Counted from the stretch's first letter, positions 1 to 7,455 are shown. The stretch is 16,337 nt of DNA from Propionivibrio sp. (GCA_003249625.1 QKII01000371.1:1-16337), one strand, 5' to 3'. Numbers and translations: made by a program. Notes: generated by a model not told the origin, from the letters alone.

Positions 1-64
1 ATCTGATTTTTCACCAGCGGCGGCGTGTCGGACTGAAGACCGTCGCCCGGACAGGAGAAGCAAA

Positions 65-1537
65 ATGGGTTTGCTCAATCGTGAAGAAGCCGAAGCCCTC
101 ATCCAGGAGGTGCTTGAGGTTTATCCTGAGAAGGCCAAGAAGGACCGTTCCAAGCACTTGATGGTCAACGACAAGAAACTCGAGTCGGCCAAGAAGTGCA
201 TCACGTCCAACCGCAAATCGGTACCTGGTGTCATGACCCAGCGCGGCTGTGCCTATGCCGGCGCCAAGGGCGTGGTATGGGGGCCCTTCAAGGACATCAT
301 CGACATTTCGCACGGCCCGATCGGCTGCGGCCAATACTCGCGCGGTGGGCGCCGTAACTACTACGCGGGTGTCGCGGGTGTCGATTCGTTCTGCGACATG
401 ATGATGTCGTCGGACTTCCAGGAAAAGGACGTCGTTTTCGGTGGCGACAAGAAACTCGCCAAACTGATTGACGAAGTCGAATCCCTGTTTCCCCTGTCCA
501 AGGCGATTTCGATCCAGTCCGAGTGTCCGATCGGCCTGATCGGCGACGATATCGAAGCAGTTGCCAAGAAGAAGTCGGCGGAAATTGGCAAAACCATCGT
601 GCCGGTGCGTTGCGAAGGCTTCCGCGGCGTGTCGCAATCCCTCGGTCACCATATCTCCAACGACGCGATCCGCGATTGGGTTATCTCCGCCCGTGACGGA
701 AAGCTCGATGAAGGAACGCCGTATGATGTAGCCATTCTCGGGGACTACAACATCGGTGGTGACGCCTGGGCTTCGCGCATCCTGCTCGAAGAAATGGGCC
801 TCAACGTGATCGCGCAATGGTCCGGCGACGGCACCATCGCCGAGATCGAAAATACGCCGAAGGCCAAGCTCAACCTGCTGCACTGCTACCGTTCGATGAA
901 CTACATCGCGCGGCACATGGAAGAGAAGTACGGTATTCCATGGCTGGAATACAACTTCTTCGGGCCGACCAAGATCGCTGAGAGCCTGCGCGAAATCGCT
1001 TCGCACTTCGACGACACGATCAAGGAAGGCGCCGAGCGCGTCATCGCCAAGTACCAGCCGATGATGGATGCCATCATCGCCAAGTTCAAGCCGCGCCTGC
1101 AGGGCAAGAAGGTCATGCTCTACGTCGGCGGTCTGCGTCCGCGTCACACCGTGGGTGCGTACGAGGATCTCGGCATGGAAGTGGTTGGCGCCGGCTACGA
1201 GTTCGCTCACAACGACGACTACGATCGCACGATCAAGGAAATGAAGGACGCTACCCTGATCTACGACGACGCCACCGGTTACGAGTTGGAAGAGTTCGTC
1301 CGCCAGGTCAAGCCGGACCTCGTCGGTTCCGGGATCAAGGAAAAGTACGCCTTCCACAAGATGGGCGTGCCGTTCCGCCAGATGCACTCCTGGGATTACT
1401 CCGGCCCGTATCACGGCTACGACGGCTTTGCCGTGTTCGCCCGCGACATGGACATGACGGTTAACAACCCGTGCTGGTCGATGTTCAAGGCGCCGTGGGA
1501 AAAGCCGGCTGTCGAAGAGGAACAGAAGGCCGCCTGA
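65..1537 (+). CDS. nifD: Nitrogenase MoFe protein alpha chain NifD
   Basis: Alpha subunit of the molybdenum-iron dinitrogenase, the alpha2beta2 cytoplasmic enzyme that reduces N2 to ammonia with electrons from NifH. It has 490 residues, the usual family length. The expected ligands are visible: P-cluster cysteines C62, C88 and C154, and FeMo-cofactor ligands C274 and H441 (in [15 protein letters not shown]). The substrate-pocket residues V70, R96, Q191 and H195 are also present. Numbering matches the Azotobacter protein almost exactly, so the enzyme looks fully functional and of the Mo type. The start is supported by AGGAG at 53-57, seven bases before the ATG. The 64 bases to the left are presumably the nifH-nifD spacer; no nifH coding end or NifA/sigma-54 promoter is seen in them. 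nifK follows after 139 nt. Confidence 0.98.
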   Translation: MGLLNREEAEALIQEVLEVYPEKAKKDRSKHLMVNDKKLESAKKCITSNRKSVPGVMTQRGCAYAGAKGVVWGPFKDIIDISHGPIGCGQYSRGGRRNYYAGVAGVDSFCDMMMSSDFQEKDVVFGGDKKLAKLIDEVESLFPLSKAISIQSECPIGLIGDDIEAVAKKKSAEIGKTIVPVRCEGFRGVSQSLGHHISNDAIRDWVISARDGKLDEGTPYDVAILGDYNIGGDAWASRILLEEMGLNVIAQWSGDGTIAEIENTPKAKLNLLHCYRSMNYIARHMEEKYGIPWLEYNFFGPTKIAESLREIASHFDDTIKEGAERVIAKYQPMMDAIIAKFKPRLQGKKVMLYVGGLRPRHTVGAYEDLGMEVVGAGYEFAHNDDYDRTIKEMKDATLIYDDATGYELEEFVRQVKPDLVGSGIKEKYAFHKMGVPFRQMHSWDYSGPYHGYDGFAVFARDMDMTVNNPCWSMFKAPWEKPAVEEEQKAA

Positions 1538-1546
1538 TTGCGGCAG

Positions 1547-1565
1547 GGGCAGCTCGGGGCTGCCC
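1547..1565 (+). other. GC-rich stem-loop in nifD-nifK spacer
   Basis: GGGCAGC (1547-1553) and GCTGCCC (1559-1565) form a perfect 7-bp stem with a 5-nt loop, beginning 10 nt after the nifD stop codon. No T-run follows, so it is not a classical terminator. A stabilising or processing hairpin in the nifDK message is an inference. The rest of the 139-nt spacer holds a weaker CCGGG/CCCGG pair and the nifK ribosome binding site. Confidence 0.45.
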
Positions 1566-1676
1566 GCTAAAGGCCGGATTGACCGGGAGTTTCCCCGCCC
1601 GGAATCGTTCAGGCTTACCAGGTTGGATAACTTTCGCCCGCGTTCACGGATGAGTGGCCGGGCAAAGGAGATGACG

Positions 1677-3242
1677 ATGCAAACCGTAGAAAAGATCAAG
1701 CCCTGCTTCCCCCTCTTCAACGAGGATGAGTATCAGGCCGTGTTCGAGAAGAAGCGCACCTACGAGGAACGCGTTTCGAAGGAGAAGGTTGCCGAAACCT
1801 TCGAGTGGACGACGACGCAAGAGTATCAGGATCTCAACTTCAAGCGTCAGGCGCTGACCATCAACGCGGCCAAGGCCTGCCAGCCGCTCGGCGGCGCGTT
1901 GTGCGGCCTAGGCTTCGAAAAGACGATGGTGTACATCCACGGGTCGCAAGGTTGTGTGGCGTACTTCCGTACCTACTTCAACCGCCACTTCAAGGAGCCG
2001 ATTGCATTCATCGCCGACTCGATGACGGAAGATGCGGCGGTGTTCGGCGGCCAGAAGAACGTGCATGAAGGCCTGCAGAACGCGACCAAGCTGTACGACG
2101 CCAAGATGATCGCGGTCTGCACGACCTGCATCGCGGAAGTCATCGGTGACGACCTCGGCGCCTTCATCGGCAACGCCCGCAAGGAAGGGTATGTCGACAA
2201 GGACTTCCCGATCCCCTACGCCAACACGCCATCCTTTGTCGGTTCGCACATCACTGGCTGGGACAACATGTTCGAAGGGATCATGCGCTACTTCACCCTT
2301 AACGACATGGAGGGCAAGGAGCCGGGCAAGAACGGCAAGATCAACATCGTGCCGGGCTTCGAGACCTACCTGGGCAACTACCGCGTGATCAAGCGCTACA
2401 TGAAGGAAATGGGCGTCGATTACACCTACCTCTGCGATCCGGACGAGGTGCTCGACACGCCGGCGACCGGCGAGTACGAGATGTATGCCGGTGGTACGAC
2501 GATCGAGGAAGTGAAAGACGCACCGAATGCGATCACCACCTTCATGCTGCAATCGACGACGCTGGAAAAGTCGAAGAAGTACATCCAGAACACCTGGAAC
2601 CACGAAGTTCCCGCGCTGAGCATTCCGATGGGCGTCGAGTGGACCGACGAGTTCCTGCTCAAGGTGTCGGAAGTCACCGGCAAGCCGGTTGCTCCCTCGA
2701 TCACCAAGGAGCGTGGACGTCTCATCGACATGATGACCGATTCGCACCAGTGGCTGCACGGCAAGAAAATGGCGGTGTACGGCGATCCGGACTTCGTCAT
2801 GGGCCTGGTCAAGTTCATGCTCGAACTGGGCATCGAACCGACTCACATCGTCGTCAATAACAGCAACAAGCGCTGGGAAAAGGCGATGAAGAAGATGCTC
2901 GAAGACTCGCCGTACGGCATCCACGCCAAGCTGTACCCGGGATGCGACCTCTGGCACCTGCGCAGCCTGTGCTTCACCGACAAGCCGGACTTCATCGTCG
3001 GCAGCAGCTACGGCAAGTTCATCCAGCGTGACACGCTGTACAAGGGACCGGAATTCGAGGTGCCGCTGATTCGCCTCGGCTTCCCGATCTTTGACCGGCA
3101 TCACCTGCACCGGATGACAACGCTGGGCTACGAAGGTGGGATGTACGTCCTGACAACGCTGACCAACGCAGTTCTGGAACGCCTTGACGAGCAAACCAAG
3201 ATGCTCGGCAAGACGGACTACAACTTCGACCTGGTCCGCTAA
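1677..3242 (+). CDS. nifK: Nitrogenase MoFe protein beta chain NifK
   Basis: Beta subunit of the MoFe protein; with NifD it houses the P-cluster that relays electrons to the FeMo-cofactor. P-cluster cysteines are C68, C93 and C151, with the redox-dependent ligand serine at S186; all sit two positions below the Azotobacter numbering. Family hallmarks include KACQPLG, HGSQGCVAYFR, DSMTEDAAVFGG and the C-terminal DYNFDLVR. The 521-residue length matches the usual 520-523. The open frame extends upstream to a TTG at 1623, but AAAGGAG at 1664-1670 lies directly against the ATG at 1671 and six bases before the ATG at 1677, so 1677 is preferred (protein start MQTVEKIKPCFPLF). Expression is expected from the upstream nifH promoter. 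Confidence 0.97.
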   Translation: MQTVEKIKPCFPLFNEDEYQAVFEKKRTYEERVSKEKVAETFEWTTTQEYQDLNFKRQALTINAAKACQPLGGALCGLGFEKTMVYIHGSQGCVAYFRTYFNRHFKEPIAFIADSMTEDAAVFGGQKNVHEGLQNATKLYDAKMIAVCTTCIAEVIGDDLGAFIGNARKEGYVDKDFPIPYANTPSFVGSHITGWDNMFEGIMRYFTLNDMEGKEPGKNGKINIVPGFETYLGNYRVIKRYMKEMGVDYTYLCDPDEVLDTPATGEYEMYAGGTTIEEVKDAPNAITTFMLQSTTLEKSKKYIQNTWNHEVPALSIPMGVEWTDEFLLKVSEVTGKPVAPSITKERGRLIDMMTDSHQWLHGKKMAVYGDPDFVMGLVKFMLELGIEPTHIVVNNSNKRWEKAMKKMLEDSPYGIHAKLYPGCDLWHLRSLCFTDKPDFIVGSSYGKFIQRDTLYKGPEFEVPLIRLGFPIFDRHHLHRMTTLGYEGGMYVLTTLTNAVLERLDEQTKMLGKTDYNFDLVR

Positions 3243-3254
3243 GGCGGGAACGAT

Positions 3255-3282
3255 GGCGGGAATCGGTGAGCCGGTTCCCGCC
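3255..3282 (+). other. Strong stem-loop in nifK-nifT spacer
   Basis: GGCGGGAATCGG (3255-3266) pairs with CCGGTTCCCGCC (3271-3282) over 12 bp with one G-U pair and a TGAG loop. A second copy of the left arm, GGCGGGAAC at 3243-3251, can pair perfectly over 9 bp with 3274-3282, giving two competing folds. No T-run follows. A role in 3'-end stabilisation or processing of the nif(H)DK message, lowering nifT expression, is inferred. Confidence 0.55.
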
Positions 3283-3299
3283 TCTCACTGGAGCAAACC

Positions 3300-3521
3300 A
3301 TGGCCAACATCATGATCCGCAAGGGAGAGCAGGGCTACGTCTTCTACATGCCCAAGCGCGATATCGAGGACTCCATCGTTTCGATGGAATTCGATACGCC
3401 GGAGAAGTGGGGCGGCGAGATCAAGCTCGGCAACGGCGGCATTTACTTCATCGAGCCGCAGGCTGCACCGGCACGTTTGCCGTACTCGGTCCGTGCCAAG
3501 CGCATTGACGGCGTCGAATGA
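3300..3521 (+). CDS. nifT: NifT/FixU family protein
   Basis: Small nif-operon protein of 73 residues, the usual size (about 72). It was recognised from the MIRKGEQGYVFYMPKRDIED start and the central KWGGEIKLGNGGIYFIEP stretch, which are typical of NifT/FixU. Its biochemical role is not settled in the literature; mutants elsewhere show little phenotype, and a part in MoFe protein maturation has been proposed. The position directly after nifK is the conserved one (nifHDKT). TGGAG at 3289-3293 precedes the ATG. It lies 57 nt after nifK, behind a strong stem-loop, and 27 nt before the ferredoxin gene. There are no cysteines, so it is unlikely to bind a metal cluster itself. Confidence 0.93.
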   Translation: MANIMIRKGEQGYVFYMPKRDIEDSIVSMEFDTPEKWGGEIKLGNGGIYFIEPQAAPARLPYSVRAKRIDGVE

Positions 3522-3548
3522 TTCGTTGATTACAAAAGGAGAAGCATC

Positions 3549-3743
3549 ATGGCAATGAAGATTACCCAATCCGAATGTACCTCCTGCGGCGACTGCGTGC
3601 CGGTGTGCCCGACCAAGTCGATCGTCGAGAAGGGCGGTATTTTCAAGATCAACAAGGACACCTGTACCGAATGCGAGGAGTTCGATTCGCCCAAGTGCGT
3701 CGATACCTGTCCAGGCGGGGATACCACCATCGTTTATCTGTAA
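3549..3743 (+). CDS. fdxN: 2[4Fe-4S] ferredoxin in the nif operon (FdxN-like)
   Basis: Small electron carrier of 64 residues with two cluster motifs. The first is C10-x2-C13-x2-C16-x3-C20-P. The second is C39-x2-C42-x7-C50-x3-C54-P, with the longer gap between its second and third cysteines seen in Allochromatium-type 2[4Fe-4S] ferredoxins. That subclass has two low-potential clusters and often serves nitrogen fixation, delivering electrons to NifH or to cofactor-synthesis enzymes such as NifB; which applies here is not visible. AAAAGGAG just before the gene gives a strong ribosome binding site, and a second in-frame ATG two codons on is a minor alternative. It lies between nifT and nifY. The symbol fdxN is by analogy. 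Confidence 0.9.
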   Translation: MAMKITQSECTSCGDCVPVCPTKSIVEKGGIFKINKDTCTECEEFDSPKCVDTCPGGDTTIVYL

Positions 3744-3754
3744 TTCGCTTCGAA

Positions 3755-3780
3755 GTCATTCCGGTTTCGGCCGGAATGAC
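3755..3780 (+). repeat. Perfect inverted repeat, REP-like or attenuating hairpin
   Basis: GTCATTCCGG (3755-3764) and CCGGAATGAC (3771-3780) are perfect 10-bp arms around TTTCGG, followed by CTTCTTTTAG. The fold can extend outward (GAA/TTC) with one bulge. The GTCATTCC...GGAATGAC arms resemble short palindromes common in intergenic regions of many proteobacteria. The T-rich tail would also permit partial transcription termination between the ferredoxin gene and nifY. Confidence 0.6.
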
Positions 3781-3809
3781 CTTCTTTTAGTCTTAAGAAG
3801 GGAAATCTC

Positions 3810-4520
3810 ATGACCGCATCGATCACTCGTGAAGCCGCATTGCGCCTTGGTATGGCAGCCAAAGAATTGGGTGGGCTTAGTGTCGCGGCTTTCGTCCAGG
3901 CGGTCGGCGAGAAGATCGGCTTGCCGCTGACCGAAACGCGTCTGGCGAGCATTACCGTGACCGACTTGCGCGAGATTCTCGCCGGAAACCATGCGGAGGA
4001 GGACTGCAAGGTCGGCATTCCGCCAGACACCCTAAAGGAAGTGGTACGCATCCTGTGGGGCGAAGAGGGTAGCTTCAGCGAACTACCTCCGGTCGATGCC
4101 TACGTCGAAGGCAGTATGCCCGGCTCGATCCGCGTCGCCTGCGCTTCCAACACCGGCGAAGTGCTCGATGGACATTACGGCTCCTGCGAGCGTTTCCTGA
4201 TCTACCAGCTTTCGCCGGCCGAATCGCGCCTGATTGCGGTACGTCCGACGCTGGAGTCGGATTACGCCGAAGACCGCAACGCCGCACGTGCAGCACTGAT
4301 CGACGACTGTGACGTCGTCTTTGTCCAGTCGATAGGCGGTCCTGCTGCGGCCAAAGTCGTGCGTGCCGGCATTCACCCGGTCAAGATTCCCCGTTCTGAA
4401 TCGGCGCGCGCCGTCGTGTCCCGGCTGCAGGATACCTTGCACTCGCCTCCACCGTGGTTGGCCAAGGTCATGGGCGTCAAAGCGAAGTCGCTGGAGAAAT
4501 TTACCGTCGAGGAGGCGTGA
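3810..4520 (+). CDS. nifY: NifY/NafY-type FeMo-cofactor-binding protein
   Basis: Member of the NifX/NifY/NafY family, which binds FeMo-cofactor or its precursors and, as the gamma protein, holds apo-MoFe protein ready for cofactor insertion. The 236 residues fit NifY/NafY (about 220-243), not the shorter NifX. Residues 1-95 are an alpha-helical N-terminal domain (LGMAAKELGGLSVAAFV...), as in NafY. From about residue 105 comes the cofactor-binding domain: RVACASNTGEVLDGHYGSC. H122 in DGHYG lines up with the cofactor-binding histidine reported at 121 in NafY. The C-terminal VVFVQSIGGPAAAKVVRAGI is also typical of the family. An AGAAGGGAAA purine stretch precedes the ATG. The stop codon overlaps the next start. 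The choice between NifY and NafY rests on position (after nifT) and is not firm. Confidence 0.9.
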   Translation: MTASITREAALRLGMAAKELGGLSVAAFVQAVGEKIGLPLTETRLASITVTDLREILAGNHAEEDCKVGIPPDTLKEVVRILWGEEGSFSELPPVDAYVEGSMPGSIRVACASNTGEVLDGHYGSCERFLIYQLSPAESRLIAVRPTLESDYAEDRNAARAALIDDCDVVFVQSIGGPAAAKVVRAGIHPVKIPRSESARAVVSRLQDTLHSPPPWLAKVMGVKAKSLEKFTVEEA

Positions 4521-4798
4521 TGGTTGACGAATCCTTGCTTCCCGAAGTGCTTGATCGCGTAGCTCAGAACATTCGCCAACCGGACGAGGAACTTGCCCGG
4601 CTTCTCCGTAGTAGTTACGAAGGCCTGCACTTCTCCGTTTGCCGCGATGATGATATGCCCCCGCGTGTTCCTTTCATTGCCGAGAATGCGGTCTGCCGCC
4701 TTTATTTCGTGAAATCCGGTGATCATTGCGTGACCATGACCACCGATGCCGCGACGGCCACCGGCCTTGTGGTGGCACTCGTTGATCAGGACGAATGA
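4520..4798 (+). CDS. Small nif-operon protein of unknown function (possibly DUF6129)
   Basis: A 92-residue protein beginning MVDESLLPEVLDRVAQ. The frame is open from 4454, but the ATG at 4520 overlaps the nifY stop (TGATG) and has GAGGAGG at 4509-4515, so it is clearly the start. The N-terminal third looks helical and acidic; the remainder alternates short strand-like segments (GLHFSVCR, VCRLYFVK, HCVTMTTDAATATGLVVAL). Three cysteines (in FSVC, AVCR, HCV) are spaced too far apart for a standard Fe-S motif. There is no signal peptide or membrane segment. I recall a small uncharacterised family, DUF6129, in proteobacterial nif clusters at this position and think this belongs to it, but that is memory and not a search result. 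Translational coupling to nifY suggests a role alongside it. Confidence 0.8.
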   Translation: MVDESLLPEVLDRVAQNIRQPDEELARLLRSSYEGLHFSVCRDDDMPPRVPFIAENAVCRLYFVKSGDHCVTMTTDAATATGLVVALVDQDE

Positions 4799-5772
4799 TG
4801 ACTACTGTTTCCCAGGTGCAGAAATACGAACTTGAACGCCCCATTGCCGAGATGTGCGTCAGGCTTCCCGTTTCAGTCGGCTCCTCGGGGCTTGCCCGCG
4901 AGTTGTCCGCTCTGGCGCCGGATCTGGTGTTTCGTGATGTGCTGACCCGGGGCGGCTGGTATCGCCTCGGCGGCGTCATAAGCAGCGACGGTCAGCATGT
5001 GGCGGACGACCTGGCCAAATGGGGAGAAGCCGAACTCAACCGTTGCGGCGACGACATGCACGCGCTCTTTGATGCCCACGCAGAAAGTGGGTTGCAGGCA
5101 ACCCGCCTGATCGGCCGTACGCACTATCTCGTCGCGGCAACAGGTGTTGGCGCCGAAGATTTCATACAGGTCGAAATCGAGGAACTGCAGGAAGTAGTCA
5201 GCCATCCATTGTTTGCAGGTGACGAGCCGGGCAGTCTGGAAGAGCTTTTCGAATCGCCGTCGATTTCTGGAGAGGCATCCAGTGGGCAGCCGGTCGGCTT
5301 GCCTTTCTACTCGCTGCGCCGCGTTACCGATGTTTCCTCATTCCTGAATCGAATGATCGATCAGAAGCCGGAGAAACAGCCGGTCCATCGCTTCTTCGAT
5401 GCCTGGCAGGCGAGCAGCGCCGGCAATACGACACATCTGAGTAACCATTGGGTCGTTGCTGTGCGCGAATACCTCGATCGCTACCGGCAGGTAATCCTGC
5501 AGGCCACTCCTGTCGCCGCACTCAACGGGATGCCGCCGAAATTCGTCAGCACGTACGGTGCCAAAGGCCTCGCACTCAATGAAGCGCTGCAGCGCTTCGA
5601 CCGTCAGGCCGGTTATCCGATGGCCTGGTTTTTCCACATGCTGACAACCAAGACTGTCCCGCACGCCGTCGCGCACGCGGTTGTCGACGACGTGCAGACC
5701 GGTTTCAGCTACCTGCCCGAACGCGACGTCAAGGTACTCAAGGACTGGATACACAGGCCGTACGCGCTTTGA
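4798..5772 (+). CDS. Unidentified 324-residue protein, last gene of the nif operon segment
   Basis: I do not recognise this protein. It is coupled to the preceding small gene: ATGs at 4795 and 4798 both overlap its stop codon. AGGA at 4788-4791 is 6 nt from the second ATG and only 3 nt from the first, so 4798 is preferred. The protein is soluble-looking, without signal peptide or membrane helices. Residues about 20-130 look like an alpha/beta domain (LPVSVGSSGLARELSALAP, ..., RTHYLVAATGVGAEDF). An acidic, Ser/Gly-rich linker follows near 150-175, then a helical C-terminal half rich in aromatic residues and histidine (HRFFDAWQASS, MAWFFHMLTTKTVPHAVAHAVVDD) ending DWIHRPYAL. With few cysteines it is an unlikely Fe-S protein. 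It follows nifY on the same message, so a nitrogenase accessory role is inferred from position alone. The convergent fluoride gene ends 37 nt downstream. Confidence 0.85.
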   Translation: MTTVSQVQKYELERPIAEMCVRLPVSVGSSGLARELSALAPDLVFRDVLTRGGWYRLGGVISSDGQHVADDLAKWGEAELNRCGDDMHALFDAHAESGLQATRLIGRTHYLVAATGVGAEDFIQVEIEELQEVVSHPLFAGDEPGSLEELFESPSISGEASSGQPVGLPFYSLRRVTDVSSFLNRMIDQKPEKQPVHRFFDAWQASSAGNTTHLSNHWVVAVREYLDRYRQVILQATPVAALNGMPPKFVSTYGAKGLALNEALQRFDRQAGYPMAWFFHMLTTKTVPHAVAHAVVDDVQTGFSYLPERDVKVLKDWIHRPYAL

Positions 5773-5809
5773 ACCTCGAACGTTTTTTCTGAGGACGTGG
5801 TCAGTCCGC

Positions 5810-7144
5810 TCAAGATTGGCCCCCCGTGGTATCGCCCTTCTCGGCCTGCTGGGTCGCTTTCTTCTGTTGCAGCTTTCGGTAGGCCGGTAGCTCGCCCAGT
5901 TTCATTCCTTCTGGCACGTTCCGGTGCTTGGCGTGTCCGACCCGTTGCGACCGATAGATGCCTGTGTGACCCGAAAACAGATAGCTGATGACGCAGGCGA
6001 TGCCGGCGTAGACGCCGATTTCACCACCGAACAGTTCCATCGCCATCAGCGTCGAGGCGATCGGCGTATTGGCGGCGCCCGCGAAAACTGCGACGAAGCC
6101 GATACCGGCAAGCAGCGGGAAGGGCATGTGCAGGAGGGGCGCCAGCGCATTGCCCAGCGTGGCGCCGACGTAAAACAATGGTGTGACTTCGCCTCCTTTG
6201 AAGCCTGCCCCCAAGGAAAACACCGTGAACGCCATTTTTCCAAGGAAGTCGTAGGCAGGCAGTGGTTTCTCGAAGGCTTCGACAATCACCGGAATGCCTA
6301 GGCCGATGTAACGGTCTGCGCTGCAGACCATGACCACGATCGCCAGGATGGTTCCGCCTATGAAGGGGCGAAGCGGGCCGTAGGTGATCGTTTTCTTCAC
6401 CCACCCGCTTAGTAGATGGGTCGTATCTGCGAACATCTTGCCGGCCAAGCCAAAAGCAATCCCGGCGACGACCGTGGCGCAGAGCCCCCAGGCCGTGATG
6501 ATTGGAATCTCCGGGATGAGGTAGTGGGTGTGATGTGCCCCCCAGAAACTGCATACCCGATCGGCCGCGATGGCTGCCACCGTACAGGCAAGCAGTGCAT
6601 CGTAGCGCAGGCGGCCGATCGCCAAAACTTCCAATCCCCATATGGCGCCAGCCAGCGGTGTACCGAATACCGATGAGAATCCCGCGCTGATACCCGCCAT
6701 CAAGATGATGCGCCGGTCTTCGTGTTTCAGCCTGAAGAGGCGGGTGAGTTGGTCGGCGAGTGCGCCGCCCATTTGCACGGCAGTCCCCTCGCGCCCGACA
6801 GAGGCACCGAACAAATGTGAAATGATCGTTCCTCCGAGCACCAGCGGTGCCATGCGTAGCGGCACCACCTTCTTCGGGTCGTGAATTTCGTCGATGAGAA
6901 GGTTATTGCCTGCTTCGACGTACTGCCCGAATTTCAAGTACAGCCAGCCGACGACAAAGCCGGCCAGAGGCAGCAGCCAGATGAGCCAGCGATGCGTATC
7001 GCGTGTGTGGGTGGCCCAATCCAGGGAGATAAGAAAGAATGCGGACGCTGTGCCGGCAAGCGCCGCAACGGCGATTGACAGCAGAGTCCACTTGCCCAGA
7101 TAGGGGAGCAGGTCGATTTGTTCGGGGCGCGTGGATGGGCTCAT
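5810..7144 (-). CDS. CLC-F type fluoride/proton antiporter
   Basis: Inner-membrane CLC-family transporter of 444 residues with many hydrophobic helices. Several features mark the CLC-F (EriC-F) branch, which exports fluoride in exchange for protons, and not a chloride channel. The usual GSGIP signature is replaced by GNNLLIDEI at 79-87. The gating glutamate motif is GREGT (E119) instead of GREGP. The GxFxP loop is replaced by GGEVTP (E319, V320, T321). A tyrosine sits at Y397 near the C-terminus. These are offset by one from the positions I recall for the Enterococcus CLC-F protein (E118, E318, T320, Y396). The fluoride riboswitch upstream supports the same substrate independently. The Shine-Dalgarno is weak (CTGGA, 7 nt before the ATG). 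The charged tail after residue 425 is probably cytoplasmic. There are no CBS domains. eriC or clcA would be a common but less precise name. Confidence 0.93.
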   Translation of the reverse strand: MSPSTRPEQIDLLPYLGKWTLLSIAVAALAGTASAFFLISLDWATHTRDTHRWLIWLLPLAGFVVGWLYLKFGQYVEAGNNLLIDEIHDPKKVVPLRMAPLVLGGTIISHLFGASVGREGTAVQMGGALADQLTRLFRLKHEDRRIILMAGISAGFSSVFGTPLAGAIWGLEVLAIGRLRYDALLACTVAAIAADRVCSFWGAHHTHYLIPEIPIITAWGLCATVVAGIAFGLAGKMFADTTHLLSGWVKKTITYGPLRPFIGGTILAIVVMVCSADRYIGLGIPVIVEAFEKPLPAYDFLGKMAFTVFSLGAGFKGGEVTPLFYVGATLGNALAPLLHMPFPLLAGIGFVAVFAGAANTPIASTLMAMELFGGEIGVYAGIACVISYLFSGHTGIYRSQRVGHAKHRNVPEGMKLGELPAYRKLQQKKATQQAEKGDTTGGQS

Positions 7145-7230
7145 GCTGGTCCAGTGGGTTTGTTGAATGAGTCTGGATGCACAGCGAAGAAATGAACGAG
7201 CGTCTACATTCCCCCGGCGGAACCAGGAAC

Positions 7231-7284
7231 CATGTAGGCATCATCAGCCCTGTGGGCGGTTAAAAGGAGGAATGCCATCTCCGG
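7231..7284 (-). promoter_or_regulatory. Fluoride riboswitch (crcB motif) upstream of CLC-F
   Basis: Read on the minus strand from 7282, the segment starts GGAGATGGCATTCCTCC, continues TTTTAACCGCCCACAGGG and ends CTGATGATGCCTACATG. This matches the fluoride aptamer layout: GGNGATGG opening, GGCAT/ATGCC pairing (P1), the GGAG/CTCC pseudoknot-type pairing, the unpaired TTAAC, a GCCC..GGGC stem and the conserved CTGATGATGCCTAC tail. It is very close to the Pseudomonas syringae aptamer as I remember it. It lies about 87 nt upstream of the CLC-F start codon on the same strand. CTACAT (overlapping the aptamer 3' edge, 7232-7237) can pair with ATGTAG at 7204-7209, which may be part of the expression platform. 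Confidence 0.93.
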
Positions 7285-7320
7285 CGGCAGCTTCTACCGT
7301 AAAGCATATCGAACCGCATA

Positions 7321-7358
7321 AAGCACTTAGGCCAATCCGAAGGTTGGCCTAAGTGCTT
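7321..7358 (-). terminator. Stem-loop after tRNA-Pro, probable terminator
   Basis: AAGCACTTAGGCCAA (7321-7335) and TTGGCCTAAGTGCTT (7344-7358) are perfect 15-bp arms around an 8-nt loop. On the minus strand it begins 10 nt after the tRNA-Pro 3' end and is followed by TTTAT, a short U-tract. On the plus strand it is followed by GTTTTCC, so it may act in both directions. It separates the tRNA transcript from the riboswitch-controlled fluoride gene. Confidence 0.75.
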
Positions 7359-7367
7359 GTTTTCCAT

Positions 7368-7445
<78 letters not shown>

Positions 7446-7455
7446 CAAGCGCGAG

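Noticed and set aside
1908..3194. Long 428-codon open frame on the minus strand opposite nifK
   Set aside because: It is a GC-rich codon-structure shadow of nifK, with no Shine-Dalgarno and low-complexity H/V/R/D-rich translation. The 569-codon minus frame opposite nifD is rejected for the same reason.
3522..3548. Internal sigma-54/NifA promoter ahead of the ferredoxin or nifY genes
   Set aside because: No TGGCAC-N5-TTGCA-type element or TGT-N10-ACA site is seen in 3522-3548 or 3744-3809; the spacers hold only ribosome binding sites and a hairpin.
5773..5809. CCTC...GAGG with a T6 run between the last nif gene and the CLC-F gene as a shared terminator
   Set aside because: The stem is only 4 bp and the T-run lies within the loop, so it does not form an intrinsic terminator in either direction.
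5810..7144. Annotation as ClcA-type chloride channel/antiporter
   Set aside because: The GSGIP, GREGP and GxFxP chloride motifs are replaced by CLC-F variants, and a fluoride riboswitch precedes the gene.
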